Origin: Chryseobacterium sp. Leaf394
GTDB taxonomy: Bacteria > Bacteroidota > Bacteroidia > Flavobacteriales > Weeksellaceae
DNA length: 64,000 nucleotides
Assembly (NCBI RefSeq): GCF_001424105.1
Contig: NZ_LMQH01000011.1
Span: forward strand, 1,232,273-1,296,272
Reading direction: 5' to 3'
Shown here: positions 62,993 through 64,000 of the stretch, one piece after another
Layout: each line of letters opens with the position of its first letter
Position numbering within the stretch: position 1 is the stretch's first letter
Notes under the pieces: generated by a model
What the model was told of the DNA's origin: nothing
The model's input: the letters and a program-made list of their open reading frames with translations, nothing else
The model's database searches: none
Translations under genes and position numbers: made by a program

Positions 62993-63291
62993 AGTTTGCT
63001 TAGTATTTTTTTATCGATATAAAATGTTCCGAACGGAATGATGCACGCTAAAAGAACTTTCCAGGTTGTTTCTTTAAACTTCCAGTTTTGTTCTATACCA
63101 ACACTTAACGTATTGAATAAAAAAAGCAGAAATAATGAACCGTGAATCGGTCCAATCATTTTGACGAAAGCGGGATTATCAAATCCATATTTTAAAGGGA
63201 CGGCGATAAATACTAATGTTAATAACGAAATTCCTTCAAGAATGGCAATGATTCTCAGGCGTCCGATTTTGGTTTTAAGTAAATCAATCAT
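62989..63291 (-). CDS. DUF3817-type membrane protein
   Basis: From the ATG at 63291 (100 residues; the longer frame would need a GTG and overlaps the gene before) the protein has three membrane helices (about 11-31, 43-63, 73-92) and the family motif GPIHGSLFLLFL. These proteins often sit beside integral membrane proteins of cation handling or redox. It begins two bases after the upstream stop. Confidence 0.82.
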   Translation of the reverse strand: MIDLLKTKIGRLRIIAILEGISLLTLVFIAVPLKYGFDNPAFVKMIGPIHGSLFLLFLFNTLSVGIEQNWKFKETTWKVLLACIIPFGTFYIDKKILSKL

Positions 63292-63293
63292 AA

Positions 63294-63752
63294 TTATCTG
63301 AAATAAGGTCTGTTGGCAAGCGGTGAAAACGGCCACGGAATTGCGATGAAAATTATCACTAAAGCGATAACGAAGTAAATTAATAATTTCTTATATTTCT
63401 CCCTGTAATCGGTCTTTCTTTTTGAAATGGAGGAACCAATGGTAATTAGAATAATGGAAATAAGCATCAGTGAAATGTGAATCAATCCGAAAAAAAATAA
63501 GTCAAAAGATTCTCGGGCTTCGGTGAAATTCTTCCAAAAATATTTGATAATGGGACTTTGAGAATATAAGGTGATTCCCAAAACCAGTTGAATATGTGCA
63601 ATGGTCGCCGTCCAGTGTCTGACGGAATCGTCTGTTTTTGAAAAGATTTTATCGGAAAAGTAACCTTGATAAGCTCTGAAAATCGAGTAGAGCAAACTCA
63701 GTAAAACCAGCCAGCGAAATATGGAATGGAGAAATGTAAGCGTTTGATACAT
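63294..63752 (-). CDS. Cytochrome b-like small membrane protein
   Basis: From the ATG at 63752 (152 residues; a TTG lies five codons upstream) the protein has four membrane helices with conserved-looking His residues (HSIFRWLVL, RHWTATIAHIQLVLG, LIHISLM), which fit a heme-b or quinone-type membrane protein. I cannot prove heme binding. It is the first gene of an operon with DUF3817 and rhodanese genes behind a palindromic operator. Confidence 0.75.
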   Translation of the reverse strand: MYQTLTFLHSIFRWLVLLSLLYSIFRAYQGYFSDKIFSKTDDSVRHWTATIAHIQLVLGITLYSQSPIIKYFWKNFTEARESFDLFFFGLIHISLMLISIILITIGSSISKRKTDYREKYKKLLIYFVIALVIIFIAIPWPFSPLANRPYFR

Positions 63753-63772
63753 TGTTAAAAATTTCAATGCAG

Positions 63773-63780
63773 CAAAGATA
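63773..63780 (-). promoter_or_regulatory. -7 promoter element for the terminal operon
   Basis: The minus strand reads TATCTTTG, 20 bases before the ATG at 63752. The palindrome at 63786 begins five bases upstream of it. Confidence 0.55.
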
Positions 63781-63785
63781 AAGCA

Positions 63786-63809
63786 AAAACATACTGATTA
63801 GTATGTTTT
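63786..63809. promoter_or_regulatory. TetR-type operator candidate
   Basis: A 24-bp palindrome with perfect 10-base arms AAAACATACT and AGTATGTTTT around GATT. The arm pattern CATACT...AGTATG is of the kind bound by TetR-family dimers. It lies between the end of the tetR gene and the -7 element of the next operon. A hairpin from it could also end the tetR transcript. Confidence 0.75.
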
Positions 63810-63820
63810 TAAAGAAAAAA

Positions 63821-64000
63821 TTATTTCAGGCTTTCAAAATAATTCTTAAGTCCTTTTAAATAAATAAGATATACAGATTTTGAATTTTCAAGTTTACCTA
63901 AATTCCGTACACCCCAATATCCCGATATTACAAAAACAGCAACCTCTTTCGCGTTTACGTCAGATTTTAAAACTTGTTCCTTCTTAGCTTTTTCAATGGC
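63821..64000 (-). CDS. TetR family regulator, C-terminal part, 5' end outside window
   Basis: The frame is open from the right edge of the window to a stop at 63821 (59 residues seen). The visible part, including AKEVAVFVISGYWGVRNLGK and YLIYLKGLKNYFESLK, looks like the ligand-binding C-terminal end of a TetR/AcrR protein. The N-terminal HTH is beyond the window, so the call rests on this end and on the palindrome just downstream. The operon behind the palindrome is the likely target. Confidence 0.65.
   Translation of the reverse strand, partial: AIEKAKKEQVLKSDVNAKEVAVFVISGYWGVRNLGKLENSKSVYLIYLKGLKNYFESLK

Overview
The window is a chromosomal segment of a low-GC member of the Bacteroidota, most likely a Chryseobacterium-like bacterium of the family Weeksellaceae. 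The signs are type IX secretion (PorQ and a cargo with a C-terminal sorting domain), a TamL-type outer membrane assembly lipoprotein, many short lipoproteins, FadN/FadA/FadE-type beta-oxidation genes, and repeated use of the Bacteroidota -7 promoter element TAnnTTTG. No rRNA, tRNA, CRISPR array, integrase or transposase gene was seen, so this looks like ordinary chromosome rather than an island. The first and last genes run off the window.

Layout. 0-8 kb: an unknown partial gene, two tandem secreted paralogs, a KAS III-type enzyme, and an RDD protein behind Tex. 8-16 kb: YceI lipoprotein, HD hydrolase, AraC-type regulator plus SDR, a DUF3575-like protein, a CPA1 antiporter whose leader carries a hairpin, and a bestrophin. 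16-23 kb: a fatty-acid beta-oxidation cluster (marR, fadN, a four-helix-bundle gene, fadA, fadE) interrupted and flanked by a dispersed repeat family. 23-28 kb: FecCD/FecE-type ABC importer parts with a TlpA thioredoxin, and a ferredoxin-type reductase with a SanA-like protein. 28-36 kb: cell envelope and core genes (tamL, TrmH-type methyltransferase, a YtxH/holin-like group, cmk, porQ, pyrH, frr). 36-50 kb: GNAT/nitrilase fusion, ABC1 kinase, DEAD-box-type helicase, several lipoproteins, SGNH hydrolase and ppc. 50-53 kb: stress protein, two convergent Crp/Fnr regulators and a stand-alone HTH protein. 53-63 kb: the four proteins of the ligase-associated DNA damage response module (PdeM endonuclease, DEXH helicase, ATP-dependent ligase, metallo-beta-lactamase exonuclease), split by a T9SS cargo gene and a TPR-HTH regulator. 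62.6-64 kb: a small membrane/rhodanese operon behind a palindromic operator, next to a partial TetR gene.

How parts work together. The marR gene is probably the first gene of the fad operon. Two palindromes with a shared ATGCATGCAT core lie just upstream of its -7 element, which suggests an autoregulated switch for fatty-acid degradation. A 24-bp palindrome is placed the same way in front of the last operon and points to control by the neighbouring TetR protein. tamL and the TrmH-type gene share a divergent overlapping start, each with its -7 element inside the other gene. The ligase, exonuclease and helicase genes face the same way but are separated by repeat-filled gaps.

The most novel-looking signal is not a protein system. 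It is a family of 85-156 bp imperfectly palindromic intergenic elements with conserved ends, in at least four copies, three of them bracketing the fad genes. All function calls rest on reading motifs and overall protein layout; no database search was run.
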